This document shows, piece by piece, positions 25,418-33,560 of a stretch of 56,176 nucleotides of DNA. Location of the stretch: the NCBI GenBank assembly GCA_029568995.1, contig JAKPYU010000510.1, positions 1 through 56,176 of the forward strand, given 5' to 3'. This DNA comes from Candidatus Omnitrophota bacterium. GTDB taxonomy: Bacteria > Hinthialibacterota > Hinthialibacteria > Hinthialibacterales > JAKPRU01. A program made the position numbers and the translations under genes. The notes beneath the pieces were generated by a model. The model was given only the letters and a program-made list of their open reading frames with translations. It made no database searches and was not told where the DNA came from. Numbering within the stretch: the first letter of the stretch is position 1; each line of letters starts with the position of its first letter.

Positions 25418-25963
25418 ATGCCTTTGGGAAACAACAAGGGATTTACCCTGATTGAGCTGTTGATTGTCGTCGCTATTATCGGGATTCTGGCGGCGATTGC
25501 AGTCCCCAATTTCATGAATGCACGTGTGCGAGCGTTTGTGGCCAGGACCGAGGCGGATCTTCGCTCCCTGGCCACAGCGATGGAATCGTACCGGCTTGAC
25601 AACAACATGTACCCACCGACTCCGGTAACCGGTGCACAAGTGCGGATCGCACGACTCGCAAAATTGACCTCTCCGGTGGCGTACATGTCCTCGGTTCCCC
25701 TGGATCCCCTCTTCAAAGATCCCGAGCAGGATTATGCCGAAGCGCGCGCCTATCCGTTCTGGGACCCTGAAACAACCGACGACTATAAAGTCTCCCGCAA
25801 ATATTTCCAGGCCATTCCGGAGGAATCTACGCGGCGAGGCAGGTGGACCCTGTTGGGCGCTGCACCCGACGGGATCTACCTGGTGGAGCCTTTCGGAGTG
25901 ATGGAGTACAATCCTTCTAATGGGATTATCAGTTCAGGCGATGTGGTCAAAATGGGACCGTGA
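25418..25963 (+). CDS. Orphan type II secretion major-pseudopilin-like protein (GspG type)
   Basis: 181 residues from the ATG at 25418, which has AAGGA nine bases upstream; a GTG at 25400 is possible but unlikely. The leader MPLGNNKG is cut before FTLIELLIVVAIIGILAA with Glu at +5, the canonical G-type helix, then 'IAVPNFMNARVRAF'. The globular part is Tyr/Pro-rich with 'YMSSVPLDPLF', and the C-terminus carries 'YNPSNGIISSGDVV'. Related C-termini occur in the pseudopilins at 53356 and 38058. It stands alone, 17 kb from the secretion operon that lacks GspG. It could be the missing major subunit or one of several alternative or cargo-like pseudopilins. Confidence 0.88.
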   Translation: MPLGNNKGFTLIELLIVVAIIGILAAIAVPNFMNARVRAFVARTEADLRSLATAMESYRLDNNMYPPTPVTGAQVRIARLAKLTSPVAYMSSVPLDPLFKDPEQDYAEARAYPFWDPETTDDYKVSRKYFQAIPEESTRRGRWTLLGAAPDGIYLVEPFGVMEYNPSNGIISSGDVVKMGP

Positions 25964-25980
25964 CGATGATCCGGTAGTCT

Positions 25981-26021
25981 TTGGTGGGTTAGCCCGCAGA
26001 CGGGCTTGGGCCTACTCTACG
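25981..26021. repeat. Family E repeat overlapping the 3' end of trmB
   Basis: Starts TTGGTGGGTTAGCCCGCAG and continues ACGGGCTTGGGCC, an imperfect hairpin. Two closer copies of the family are at 42794-42835 and 42948-42990. The trmB stop codon and its final residues fall inside this element. Confidence 0.75.
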
Positions 26022-26630
26022 CAGGCATTCGGTCCAATAGACCCTGCGCTTTTCGCGGCTGTATTTTACTTCGAAATGTGTGGCAGTAGAGGATTCCTCG
26101 GTGCGGGCCATTTCGCTCCAGGTTCGCACTTCTTCCCATTCCTCAAGGCTTTTTACAGCAAGATCGATATGGCGAGCGTACTGCTCATGATCGGTACAGA
26201 TTCGCAACACGCCGCCGGGTATGAGCGTTCTGTATAGATATCGAACGAAATCCGGCTGGATGATCCGTCGCTTGTGATGTCTCCGTTTCGGCCAGGGATC
26301 GGGAAAATAGACATGATACGCGGTGATGCTGTTCTCTACGACTAATTGCCGGATAACATATCCCGCATCCTCGCAAATCAGCCGCACATTTTCACAGCCG
26401 AGTTCATTCAACCGGAGATGAGTCATTCGTAGATATTTCCGCACGCGTTCAATCCCCAGAAATCCGGTATCGGGCCTGCGAACCGCCTCATCGAGTATAA
26501 AACGACCTTTCCCGACACCGATCTCTATTTCTACCGGGCATTGCCGTCGGAAAATAGACGGGTAGTCGAACGGATTCAGAAGATCATTACTGGTGAGAAG
26601 GAATCTTTCATCAAATGGGGTTGTGAACAT
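25989..26630 (-). CDS. trmB: tRNA (guanine-N7-)-methyltransferase TrmB
   Basis: 213 residues. The enzyme methylates G46 of tRNA with S-adenosylmethionine. Seen: the SAM-binding 'VEIEIGVGKGRFILDEA', the second acidic motif 'GFLGIERVRKYL' and the TrmB hallmark 'YFPDPWPKRRHHKRR' (about 108-122), with 'HEQYARHI' near the end. Length is normal. The last ten or so residues (RRVGPSPSAG) and the stop are encoded within a family E repeat, so the native C-terminus has been replaced by repeat sequence or the repeat inserted right at the gene end. It is transcribed in the same direction as, and 26 bases downstream of, the CRP-like gene, so the two may be co-transcribed. Confidence 0.95.
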   Translation of the reverse strand: MFTTPFDERFLLTSNDLLNPFDYPSIFRRQCPVEIEIGVGKGRFILDEAVRRPDTGFLGIERVRKYLRMTHLRLNELGCENVRLICEDAGYVIRQLVVENSITAYHVYFPDPWPKRRHHKRRIIQPDFVRYLYRTLIPGGVLRICTDHEQYARHIDLAVKSLEEWEEVRTWSEMARTEESSTATHFEVKYSREKRRVYWTECLRRVGPSPSAG

Positions 26631-26656
26631 ATCAGACTATAAAAACGCCGGATGGT

Positions 26657-27658
26657 CTACGCGGAAAGAACATGATACCGTTGCAGGCTCAGCCGGATAA
26701 ATTCCTCTTCCTGAATTCGCTGGGCCAGCCCGGCCAGGTCGATGGACACCGCGCCATCCATGGAGATCTCCCCATGCAGGTATCCCAATTGCGCGAGTAC
26801 ACCCAGCTGTTCGTTGATGAGTTTCTTGCGCATATCCGCGCTGTGTTTCGAGAAAACCTCCCGGTCAGAGGAGATGAACTCGATCAGAGTGCTCCGCTTG
26901 AAAGTTGAAGATGCCAATTCCACCCGCCCGAAGTGCTTTCGGCAGAGATCCAGCAGACGAATGCAGACGTTGTACGTGTCACTGGCGATGTCCAGCTCGG
27001 AGACTTGCTGATTGCTTCCGAAGTAGCGATCCAGGAAATTGTAGAACATATTCATTTCGCTCATCTGAAAGCAGAGGTATGGGACATGATTGGTATCGGC
27101 GGCGGCGGACACCAATCCCGAAGAAAGCAAGCGATCCACAACCTGGGAGACCTCGGCAATGGAAAGCCCCAAAGCCACCGCGAGATTGGTGCGGGTTTCC
27201 TGGTCGGGCATGTAGATACTCTCGGCACGGCTGTCTCCGACGGCGGCCAGGAGTGTCAGGATATACACCGTTCGCCGCCAGAACACCCAATCGTTCGTGG
27301 AGAAGCCGGATCTCATGCGGTCATTCGCTTCCCGCAGTTTCAAACAGAGGAGTTTTACAATGGAGACGGCGATGTCGGGAGCATTTCGAAACACCGCGTC
27401 CAATTTCCCGGAGGTCATCGGAATCACGCGTGTGCGCTCCATAGCGACCACGCTGGCAGAGCGGGGCGACTGGTCGATGACGGCCATTTCTCCGACAATC
27501 GAGCCGGATCCCAGTTCCGCTAAATCCATCTCCTTGCCGTCAACCAGACGACAGACTTTGACGCGCCCCTCCGTGATGAAAAAGAGCTCTCTGCCGGGTT
27601 CACCCTCACGGCAGAGAAATTCTCCCGGCATGTAGATTCTCGAATAATCCTGCTGCAT
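26657..27658 (-). CDS. CRP/FNR-type regulator with an extra C-terminal domain
   Basis: 333 residues from the ATG at 27658, chosen because GAGGA lies nine bases upstream; an ATG six codons earlier (27676) lacks a ribosome site. The cyclic-nucleotide-binding domain covers about 5-120 ('YMPGEFLCREGEPGRELFFI', 'GSIVGEMAVIDQSPRSASV'). A winged helix-turn-helix-like segment follows ('TRTNLAVALGLSIAEVSQVV', 'RLLSSGLVSA'). About 120 further residues extend beyond the usual CRP end (CRP proteins are ~210-230 residues) and look alpha-helical ('LINEQLGVLAQLGYLHGEIS'). The phosphate-cassette-like 'GEMAVIDQSPRSAS' suggests nucleotide binding, with the Arg-Ser pair present. Targets are unknown. Confidence 0.82.
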   Translation of the reverse strand: MQQDYSRIYMPGEFLCREGEPGRELFFITEGRVKVCRLVDGKEMDLAELGSGSIVGEMAVIDQSPRSASVVAMERTRVIPMTSGKLDAVFRNAPDIAVSIVKLLCLKLREANDRMRSGFSTNDWVFWRRTVYILTLLAAVGDSRAESIYMPDQETRTNLAVALGLSIAEVSQVVDRLLSSGLVSAAADTNHVPYLCFQMSEMNMFYNFLDRYFGSNQQVSELDIASDTYNVCIRLLDLCRKHFGRVELASSTFKRSTLIEFISSDREVFSKHSADMRKKLINEQLGVLAQLGYLHGEISMDGAVSIDLAGLAQRIQEEEFIRLSLQRYHVLSA

Positions 27659-27946
27659 ATCAGCGGTCCTCTTCATTTGCGGCTCGGCAGGAGAGACTGT
27701 CTAAAAAGGTCCGGAATTACTCTCTCCAAGTCAGGGAATGGTGTATAGAGGGGTCGGTTCAACGAATTGACCCCCCACCTTCCCTCCCCCGATCTTTGGG
27801 GGAGGAAAATTCAGAGGCTTTTGAGACAGGCTCAGGAGTCTCGACCTCCCTCTCTTCAGACTATTTCCACGTACTATATCCCAGATCGAGAATGCGGTAA
27901 GCCTACTGTCGAATCCCTATCCGGCATCGGGACGGGGATTGAACGG
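27659..27946. repeat. 288-bp gap with a family A repeat
   Basis: Lies between the 3' end of the mucin-like gene and the 5' end of the CRP-like gene, both on the minus strand. A family A element occupies 27767-27817 (CTCCCCC-GATC-TTTGGGGGAG core). No gene or clear terminator seen. Confidence 0.7.
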
Positions 27947-30469
27947 TCATGGTTGACCGGTTGCATTCCCCACTCGCTTTTTTCGTGTCAAGTAGAAAAA
28001 TGGCGGAAGTGCCAAGCCAAAGAACGGAAATCTGCGTCGTTGAGCCGTTGTTGTGTCTTCACGCAGAACGGGTCTTTCTTCGTTGTCATCATCGGAATGT
28101 CGACTTTCCGAACGCGGTAGAGGCTGATTGCTCCACCCCTTTGCCTTGACAGTCCGAGTCGGTCGTTCTTTCACAGGCGGCGATGCAGGCTTCTCCGGTT
28201 CAGGACTTTTTCGGGGCATCTCGTCCAGAAAACCGGACCCAGTTCGTCCGGACGAATGCACGGCCGATGCGCCGATCCCGAAATCAGGCTCCTTCTCGAT
28301 AGATGGTTGCTCGATTCGGCTGGTCTTTGAGATTTGCGAAAGAGCCTCTACCACGCGGGTTTTCTGTTTTTTCTGTTGTTTTGCGGCGGACAGTATCCAC
28401 CACAACAGAAGGGCACTGAGAGGCAAGATCACCCAAAGACCCGGAAACGCCCAACCTGGTTTATCTGAATCAAGGCTCGATGAACCGGAACCGAAAGATC
28501 GGTTACTTTCGGGGATGTAAACTGAGATAGAAGCGGTTGTATCGAAGATCTCTTCATTGGGATCTGCAGCAAGAGACGACGGTGTCGCGCCTCCCGAACC
28601 GCCGCCTGCCCCGCCGCCGCCTCCGGCCCCGCCTGCCGATCCACCACTGGAATCTCCTGTACCGCCGGCGGCTCCCCCGGAAGAGGCAGAGGATTTGCCT
28701 TCTTTCGCTTTTTTGTCCTCGGATGGAATCCCGACCAAGGATTCTCCCGGGAGTTCGCCTGACGATCCCATCTCAGCGGCCATGGAATTCAGAGCTTGCT
28801 GCAACACGCCGGAGGGACTGCCTCCGGGAGATGGTTCGTATAAGTCTCTGGCCGATAGAGGAATGTCACCGCCCGGTTGCGCAGCGAGTTCCCGTGCGGT
28901 TCCTCCGGGTTCACCGGCAGATCCTGCGGGCTGAGCTGCCTGACCTGCCGATCCACCCGGAATGCCGGGTCTCCCCGGTTTTCCCTGCGGTGAACCGCCA
29001 GGCGCTTGAGGCGTTCCGTTCTGGCCGCCCGGTTCTTTGCCTGTCCCCGGTCGTTTAGCGGAGCGTGACGGTTCCGGTTTCATCTGGTTGGAAGAAGAAA
29101 GCGGAGGAACGGGAGTCGAATCCCCTTCCGAGGCGGGCTGGTTCATTGAAAGTTCCGTGTTTTCCTGGCCTTGCGACATATTGGGCTGTTGGGATTGCAC
29201 CGGCTGGTCTATCGCTGTTTCGGCGACATCCGGGCTGGAAGGAACCGATTGGTCCGTTTGAGGAGATTGCGTATCCGTTGACGGCGGATGTGCCGGTGAT
29301 TCCTGGGCTGGGGCAGACGGCTGTTCAGATTCGAAATCCAGCACGACAGGTTGAGGCTCGTCCGATTCGGAGTCACCGCCGGATGAGCCGGTTCCCCCGC
29401 CGCTGGAAGAGACCTGTGCACCGGGATCTTCCTCCTCCTCTTCTTCGTAGACCAAAGCGACTTCGTCCACCGCCGTATCGCCGCGAAGGAATTTCGGGAA
29501 CACGATCTGATATTCGCAGTATGCGGCCATCTTGCCGATTTGGATGGGGGACAATCTACGGAAACTGCTCCATTCACCGTAGACATCATCCTCACCGGAG
29601 GCGCAGCGCAAGCGGACCAGCACCGATCCGGATGATTCATTCGTCATTTTCCATTCCAGACGACTTAAACGGACCGAAGCACCCAGTGAGAAGCGCTGAT
29701 GATAAATGGCGGGGGATTGTCCCGTATCGGACTCGTCTTTCATTCTCTGTACGGGTCGGACTTTGAGAGACCTGCCGTTTCCGGTGAATTCGCCCAAGTA
29801 GGCTGCCCGTCCTCCGGACGATGTCTCGGCGATGAGACCGAGATTGCCATCGGAAGTGAGAAACATCCGGGTCGGTTGGATTCCGTGGGGCAAGGAAGCC
29901 ATGTCGGTCCAGCCGCTGCCGGGCGATCCCGGTTCCGATCGGAGAATTGTGCGTGCCTCGCCACCCGCGCCTCGCGTGGTCCAGATCGAACCGTGAGCCG
30001 CGACAAGCCAGCGGACCGTATCAATCACCGGGAGAATTCCCCAGCGTCTCCAGCGGAGAGGGCCGCCGAATCCGGCACGATCATAAATCCAAAGAGTGTC
30101 CACCTCACGGGGGAGGTGATTCGTCGCGAACAGGAATCCGGGCTGTGGAAATTCGCGCCAGTCGCCGACCTGCAGTTTGGAGGGTTTGGGCAAAGCGCGT
30201 CCCCCGAAAGCGGTTACTTCCGCATCAACCGCACCTCCCAGGTCGATCACCGGTGCATGACCGTGGGGAGACCAGCCGCCCAGGAAATCGCGATAGTTGG
30301 TCTGAACCAAGCGGGATTCACGGACGATTTGGCAGAGGGGACGTTCGGTGCATGGCCACCCCAGGAAAACGCATATTCCCAGGAATGACAGGAATCCACA
30401 ATATCGGGAACGATTCCTCAAAGCGTTTTCTCCCATGTGTCCCGAGGGTGACAATCCAGACGGTATCAC
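27947..30469 (-). CDS. Large Ser/Pro/Gly-rich (mucin-like) membrane-anchored protein, unknown function
   Basis: Up to 840 residues. The start is either the GTG at 30469, which overlaps the previous stop as GTGA, or the ATG at 30436. A hydrophobic segment (YCGFLSFLGICVFLGW) serves as a signal peptide or anchor. Residues about 50-340 form a globular exported domain ending with an acidic run (EEEEEEDPGAQ); part of it (LSRLEWKMTNESSGSVLVRL) could be a beta-sandwich. Residues about 343-636 are low complexity, dominated by Ser, Gly, Pro, Gln and Glu, a stalk-like segment. One transmembrane helix follows at about 674-694 (LWVILPLSALLLWWILSAA), then a basic cytoplasmic tail of ~140 residues rich in Arg, Lys, Ser and Pro. 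I do not recognise the family. It is coupled to the small membrane protein encoded upstream. Confidence 0.78.
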   Translation of the reverse strand: MIPSGLSPSGHMGENALRNRSRYCGFLSFLGICVFLGWPCTERPLCQIVRESRLVQTNYRDFLGGWSPHGHAPVIDLGGAVDAEVTAFGGRALPKPSKLQVGDWREFPQPGFLFATNHLPREVDTLWIYDRAGFGGPLRWRRWGILPVIDTVRWLVAAHGSIWTTRGAGGEARTILRSEPGSPGSGWTDMASLPHGIQPTRMFLTSDGNLGLIAETSSGGRAAYLGEFTGNGRSLKVRPVQRMKDESDTGQSPAIYHQRFSLGASVRLSRLEWKMTNESSGSVLVRLRCASGEDDVYGEWSSFRRLSPIQIGKMAAYCEYQIVFPKFLRGDTAVDEVALVYEEEEEEDPGAQVSSSGGGTGSSGGDSESDEPQPVVLDFESEQPSAPAQESPAHPPSTDTQSPQTDQSVPSSPDVAETAIDQPVQSQQPNMSQGQENTELSMNQPASEGDSTPVPPLSSSNQMKPEPSRSAKRPGTGKEPGGQNGTPQAPGGSPQGKPGRPGIPGGSAGQAAQPAGSAGEPGGTARELAAQPGGDIPLSARDLYEPSPGGSPSGVLQQALNSMAAEMGSSGELPGESLVGIPSEDKKAKEGKSSASSGGAAGGTGDSSGGSAGGAGGGGGAGGGSGGATPSSLAADPNEEIFDTTASISVYIPESNRSFGSGSSSLDSDKPGWAFPGLWVILPLSALLLWWILSAAKQQKKQKTRVVEALSQISKTSRIEQPSIEKEPDFGIGASAVHSSGRTGSGFLDEMPRKSPEPEKPASPPVKERPTRTVKAKGWSNQPLPRSESRHSDDDNEERPVLREDTTTAQRRRFPFFGLALPPFFYLTRKKRVGNATGQP

Positions 30470-30861
30470 CGGCGGCGACGCCAGAATCGTCTGAAAAGGA
30501 AGATACAGAAGCCTGTGACCACCCCCGCATAGGCTGCGCTTTCGAGAATGGGCCGTACGGGGCGATCCGGGCCGTCGATCATGCTGAATCCCCGACTGGA
30601 ACTATACCCGTCGATGCGCCAGACATAAATGCCCATCACCATCATGCAGACCAAGCCGACGACAATCGCGCCGACAACGGCTCCAAACACGATGAACTTG
30701 ATGTCTTTACGATATTCCCGGGATGTCCAGACCAAATGACGATGAGAGAGTGAACGCCGGGACAGCAGCAATTCCTCCCACTCGCCCGGCTTGAGAAGCG
30801 GATTCTGTTGCGCCAGAAGTTCCTCATCGGAGTTCGTTCTTTTTTTCCTGAACCATCCCAT
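30466..30861 (-). CDS. Small two-helix membrane protein, partner of the mucin-like protein
   Basis: 131 residues from the ATG at 30861, which follows GGGAGGCGCAATTCC, a good ribosome site; an ATG ten codons earlier is less likely. Two transmembrane helices are visible (FIVFGAVVGAIVVGLVCMMV and SAAYAGVVTGFCIFLFRRF) around a short external loop, and both ends are positively charged (MGWFRKKRT at the N-terminus, RRFWRRRR at the C-terminus). No known domain. The stop overlaps the GTG start of the mucin-like gene by four bases, so the two products are made together and may interact. Confidence 0.78.
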   Translation of the reverse strand: MGWFRKKRTNSDEELLAQQNPLLKPGEWEELLLSRRSLSHRHLVWTSREYRKDIKFIVFGAVVGAIVVGLVCMMVMGIYVWRIDGYSSSRGFSMIDGPDRPVRPILESAAYAGVVTGFCIFLFRRFWRRRR

Positions 30862-30976
30862 GGAATTGCGCCTCCCATTCAGGAATCCCACAGAATCCGC
30901 GCACTCGGCGTGTCTCTATTCTAGCAATTCCAAAGGAATTTAACCACTTTTTTCCGACAGGATTGAGTGGTCAAGA

Positions 30977-31016
30977 CGGGGCAGCCGGAGAACTCTCCCC
31001 CTATCCGGCTGCCCCG
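30977..31016. terminator. Perfect 11-bp inverted repeat, possible terminator or transcript end
   Basis: GGGGCAGCCGG at 30977-30987 and CCGGCTGCCCC at about 31004-31014 with a 16-base loop. It lies between the 69-residue gene (31034-31243, minus) and the membrane-protein pair. No T-run follows in either direction, so factor-independent termination is uncertain. Confidence 0.45.
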
Positions 31017-31033
31017 GACTCTTACCTGGGAAA

Positions 31034-31243
31034 TTACAGATCGATGATTCCTTCCGCCGCGAGGCGTGCAACATGTCCTTTCGGCCAGAACAGCGCGGCA
31101 ACGCGGTGTACGGAGCCATGAGAGAATCCCCGAAACCGGGCGGAAGTGATAAACGATGTCTCCGCCAGGCCGGGATTCCGGAAGTACGCCTGAAACCGTT
31201 TGGCCATGTCTCTCAGTCGATCCAGTTGTGAATGTTCTGTCAT
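31034..31243 (-). CDS. Small conserved-looking protein, 69 residues, unknown function
   Basis: The ATG at 31243 is preceded by GGAGGT at seven-base spacing, strong support for a real small gene. The product is soluble and basic with an amphipathic N-terminal helix (QLDRLRDMAKRFQAYF) and 'SVHRVAALFWPKGHVARLAA' near the end. No recognised domain or signal. It ends 18 bases before the inverted repeat at 30977-31016 and is divergent from the coiled-coil gene at 31583. A longer overlapping frame on the same strand (30921-31295) lacks a ribosome site and was not accepted. Confidence 0.6.
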   Translation of the reverse strand: MTEHSQLDRLRDMAKRFQAYFRNPGLAETSFITSARFRGFSHGSVHRVAALFWPKGHVARLAAEGIIDL

Positions 31244-31582
31244 CTGACAACCTCCATGGTTGCCCGCAATCGGGGCAGGATTTTCCTATCGCCACCCCCA
31301 GAGCTCCTCAGAAATTTCAATGAGATAACCTCTCGCAGTTGAAGCACTTAGGGACGATCTGGCCGTCCCGCGTGCCTGGATTTACCAAAATGATATAAGC
31401 AAATCCCATTCCCGTTTGGAAAACCGTATTCTCATCAAATTTTAACGGTTGATTTTGGCAAACAAATGTTGTTATTCGCGATGGATCTTGATATACTTAA
31501 TGGATGGGATGATTTTTTTGATGGATGTGAGGTGTGCGTCGGATGCGAAACCTTTCCATACCGCCCCGGCGGTTGGGGGAAC
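31244..31582 (+). promoter_or_regulatory. Intergenic region with an extended -10 promoter for the coiled-coil gene
   Basis: A/T-rich divergent gap. TTGTTA at 31469-31474 and TATACT at 31492-31497 are separated by 17 bases, and the -10 is preceded by TGA (extended -10, TGnTATACT). Transcription would start near 31504, which supports the gene start at 31583 rather than the earlier ATG at 31466 in the same frame. Confidence 0.6.
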
Positions 31583-32668
31583 ATGAGAATGCCTGCGATT
31601 GATATCGAACAATTCTTCGACCAGTCTCTCCAGAATTACTTTTTTAAGAAACGTTTCGGGTATTGGGAAACGGAAAAAGATTCCGTTGTCCAGAAAAAGA
31701 ATGTTCACGCGGACGAGCTGGTAAAAGTCATCCACGACGGCAAGGTTGTCTGGTTCACACTGGCTGAAGCACAACGTATGCTGGAAGACTGCAAGGACAG
31801 TGCAAAAAGCAATGCGTCCTTTAAAGCCAGCCTGGAAAAAGCGCTGCGGGGTTCAAGCCGGTCATTGGCCGAGGAAATCCGAGTCCTGTTTAACCTGGCC
31901 ATTCAGACACTTTCCCAGCGCATTCAGGAGGGGGCCATCGGGGATGAAGAAGCGGAAGAGCTCACGAACAGCCTGCGCAGGCGATTTGAGACCGCCGAAG
32001 AGAACGTCGAAGATCTGTTGGATCTCGAAAAGGAGCTCACGGAGCGCAAGAGGGCGGAACCGATCTTCGCCAGTTATGAACGGAAGCTGGCGGAATTCAT
32101 GAATCTTCAGAAATCGGGGAACTCCGTTGCCGCCGCATCTCTCGCCAAACAGCTGATTCAGGAGAAAAAGCACTATCTTCTGCGCAGCCGGTCCCTGGAA
32201 CCGCTGACTTACGCCGCGTACTACTACCGGCTGGATTTGCAGAAACACAAGAGCCGCGTTTTAGACACGCAGCGTCACTTGTGCGAAATGAGGGATTCCC
32301 TGGTCCAGCACGAACTGGGCAAACTGCGACAGTCCATGGGAGATGGAGGGAATAAGCTATTCGAGGATCTTGAAACCTTGCAGCTCAGTCCGGAACAATC
32401 GGAGGGAGTTACCGGGTACCGTCGTGAATTGAAAGCCTTAGCGATGGAATCCAAGGTTCTGGTGAGAGCCATTCAGGAAGTAGACCAGATTTGCGAATGG
32501 ATTGAAAAAGAGATCTTCAAAGACGAGAATCTCAAGAACGTGGCAATTACTCAAACCCAGAAACGGAAGACCGCCCGCGAGCAGGTCCGCGAGGAAGGGA
32601 ATAAAGGATCTGCCGGCAGAGGCATGGTCGTTATGGACCGTTTGCAGAAGAGGCGGGACGGCAAGTGA
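31583..32668 (+). CDS. Coiled-coil protein, unknown function
   Basis: 361 residues from the ATG at 31583, preceded by GGTTGGGGGAAC. The earlier in-frame ATG at 31466 lies upstream of the predicted transcription start. The product is rich in Lys, Glu, Leu and Gln with long heptad-like helices (about 60-180 and 230-345); no signal peptide or transmembrane segment, so it is probably cytoplasmic. The N-terminal part ('IDIEQFFDQSLQNYFFKKRF', 'VHADELVKVIHDGKVVWF') is the only region that looks globular. I do not recognise the family. It is convergent with the sugar ABC operon and separated from it by a small hairpin. Confidence 0.75.
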   Translation: MRMPAIDIEQFFDQSLQNYFFKKRFGYWETEKDSVVQKKNVHADELVKVIHDGKVVWFTLAEAQRMLEDCKDSAKSNASFKASLEKALRGSSRSLAEEIRVLFNLAIQTLSQRIQEGAIGDEEAEELTNSLRRRFETAEENVEDLLDLEKELTERKRAEPIFASYERKLAEFMNLQKSGNSVAAASLAKQLIQEKKHYLLRSRSLEPLTYAAYYYRLDLQKHKSRVLDTQRHLCEMRDSLVQHELGKLRQSMGDGGNKLFEDLETLQLSPEQSEGVTGYRRELKALAMESKVLVRAIQEVDQICEWIEKEIFKDENLKNVAITQTQKRKTAREQVREEGNKGSAGRGMVVMDRLQKRRDGK

Positions 32669-32673
32669 TTGTC

Positions 32674-32690
32674 GGGGGCAAGATGCCCCC
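32674..32690. terminator. Short hairpin between convergent genes
   Basis: GGGGGCA-AGA-TGCCCCC, a 7-bp perfect stem with a 3-base loop, six bases after the coiled-coil gene and 12 before the stop of the permease gene. No T-run follows, so it is only a possible bidirectional transcript end. Confidence 0.35.
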
Positions 32691-32701
32691 TCTCCCCTCT
32701 C

Positions 32702-33559
32702 TCATTCCTTCATTCCGGTCAGCGTAATCCCCTGGACAAAGTGTTTTTGTGCGCAGAAGAAAACCACAATAGCGGGTAGTGTCATCATGAGAGTAACCGC
32801 CATCATCTCCCCCCACATCCCCTGCCGCTCGATTTTGTAGTAATAGACTCCCATGGAAAGCGTGGTGAATCGGTCGTCGTTGACATAGATCAGCGGCCCA
32901 AGGAAATCGTTCCAGCTGGTCATGAACTGGAAGACGGCGACCGCTCCCAGGGCCGGTTTGACCAGGGGCAGCATGATCTCGATGAATGTCCGAAAGTGGC
33001 CGCACCCGTCAATGTGAGCGGCATCCTCCAAATCGGTGGGCAACGTCCTGAAGAACTGCCGCAGCAGAAAAATGAAGAACGCACTGCCGAAAAAGAACGG
33101 GATCCAGAGCGGTTTCATGGTGTTATACATGCCCAGCGCCCGAAAGATCAGAAAGACCGGAATGAAGGTGACCTGCGGGGGCAGCATCATAGTGGCCAGA
33201 AGGACCAGGAACCAGATATCTCTTCCGGGCCACGACAAGCGGGCGAACGAATACCCCACCATGGAGCAGGCGAACAGCTGTCCGATGATACTCATGAAGG
33301 TGACATACAAGGTGTTTCGTGTCAGGTCCCACACAGGCAGCATCTGGAAAACCAGGAAGTAATTGTCGGCGAGGAGTCTCCAATTGATGGGCCATTTCTT
33401 CAAGACGGAGGGAATCCACGGCTGCGGGACCTGAACGACCTCATCGGCCCCTTTCAGCGAAGTCAAAGCCAGCCACAGAAACGGAAACAGGAAAATCACC
33501 GCCCCGATCAAGAGAAACAGATGCGGGATGAACCTTCGTATAGAGGATCTTCTATTCAT
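32702..33559 (-). CDS. Carbohydrate ABC transporter permease (MalG type)
   Basis: 285 residues from the ATG at 33559, one base after the stop of the upstream fusion gene; a GTG at 33571 is the alternative. Six transmembrane segments of the binding-protein-dependent permease fold are seen, with the cytoplasmic EAA loop 'EDAAHIDGCGHFRTFIEIMLPL' in part and a C-terminus 'FVQGITLTGMKE' typical of MalG/LacG-like sugar permeases (CUT1 family). Its partner permease is the C-terminal half of the fused protein encoded upstream. No ATPase gene is nearby, so a shared MsmX/MalK-type ATPase elsewhere is expected; this is common for CUT1 systems. Confidence 0.94.
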   Translation of the reverse strand: MNRRSSIRRFIPHLFLLIGAVIFLFPFLWLALTSLKGADEVVQVPQPWIPSVLKKWPINWRLLADNYFLVFQMLPVWDLTRNTLYVTFMSIIGQLFACSMVGYSFARLSWPGRDIWFLVLLATMMLPPQVTFIPVFLIFRALGMYNTMKPLWIPFFFGSAFFIFLLRQFFRTLPTDLEDAAHIDGCGHFRTFIEIMLPLVKPALGAVAVFQFMTSWNDFLGPLIYVNDDRFTTLSMGVYYYKIERQGMWGEMMAVTLMMTLPAIVVFFCAQKHFVQGITLTGMKE

Positions 33560-33560
33560 T

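Noticed and set aside
30921..31295. 124-codon frame overlapping the 69-residue gene
   Set aside because: No ribosome site, whereas the overlapping 69-codon frame has GGAGGT at ideal spacing.
31466..31582. Longer N-terminus for the coiled-coil protein
   Set aside because: It starts within the -35 of the best promoter and would add 39 residues unlike the rest; the ATG at 31583 is preferred.
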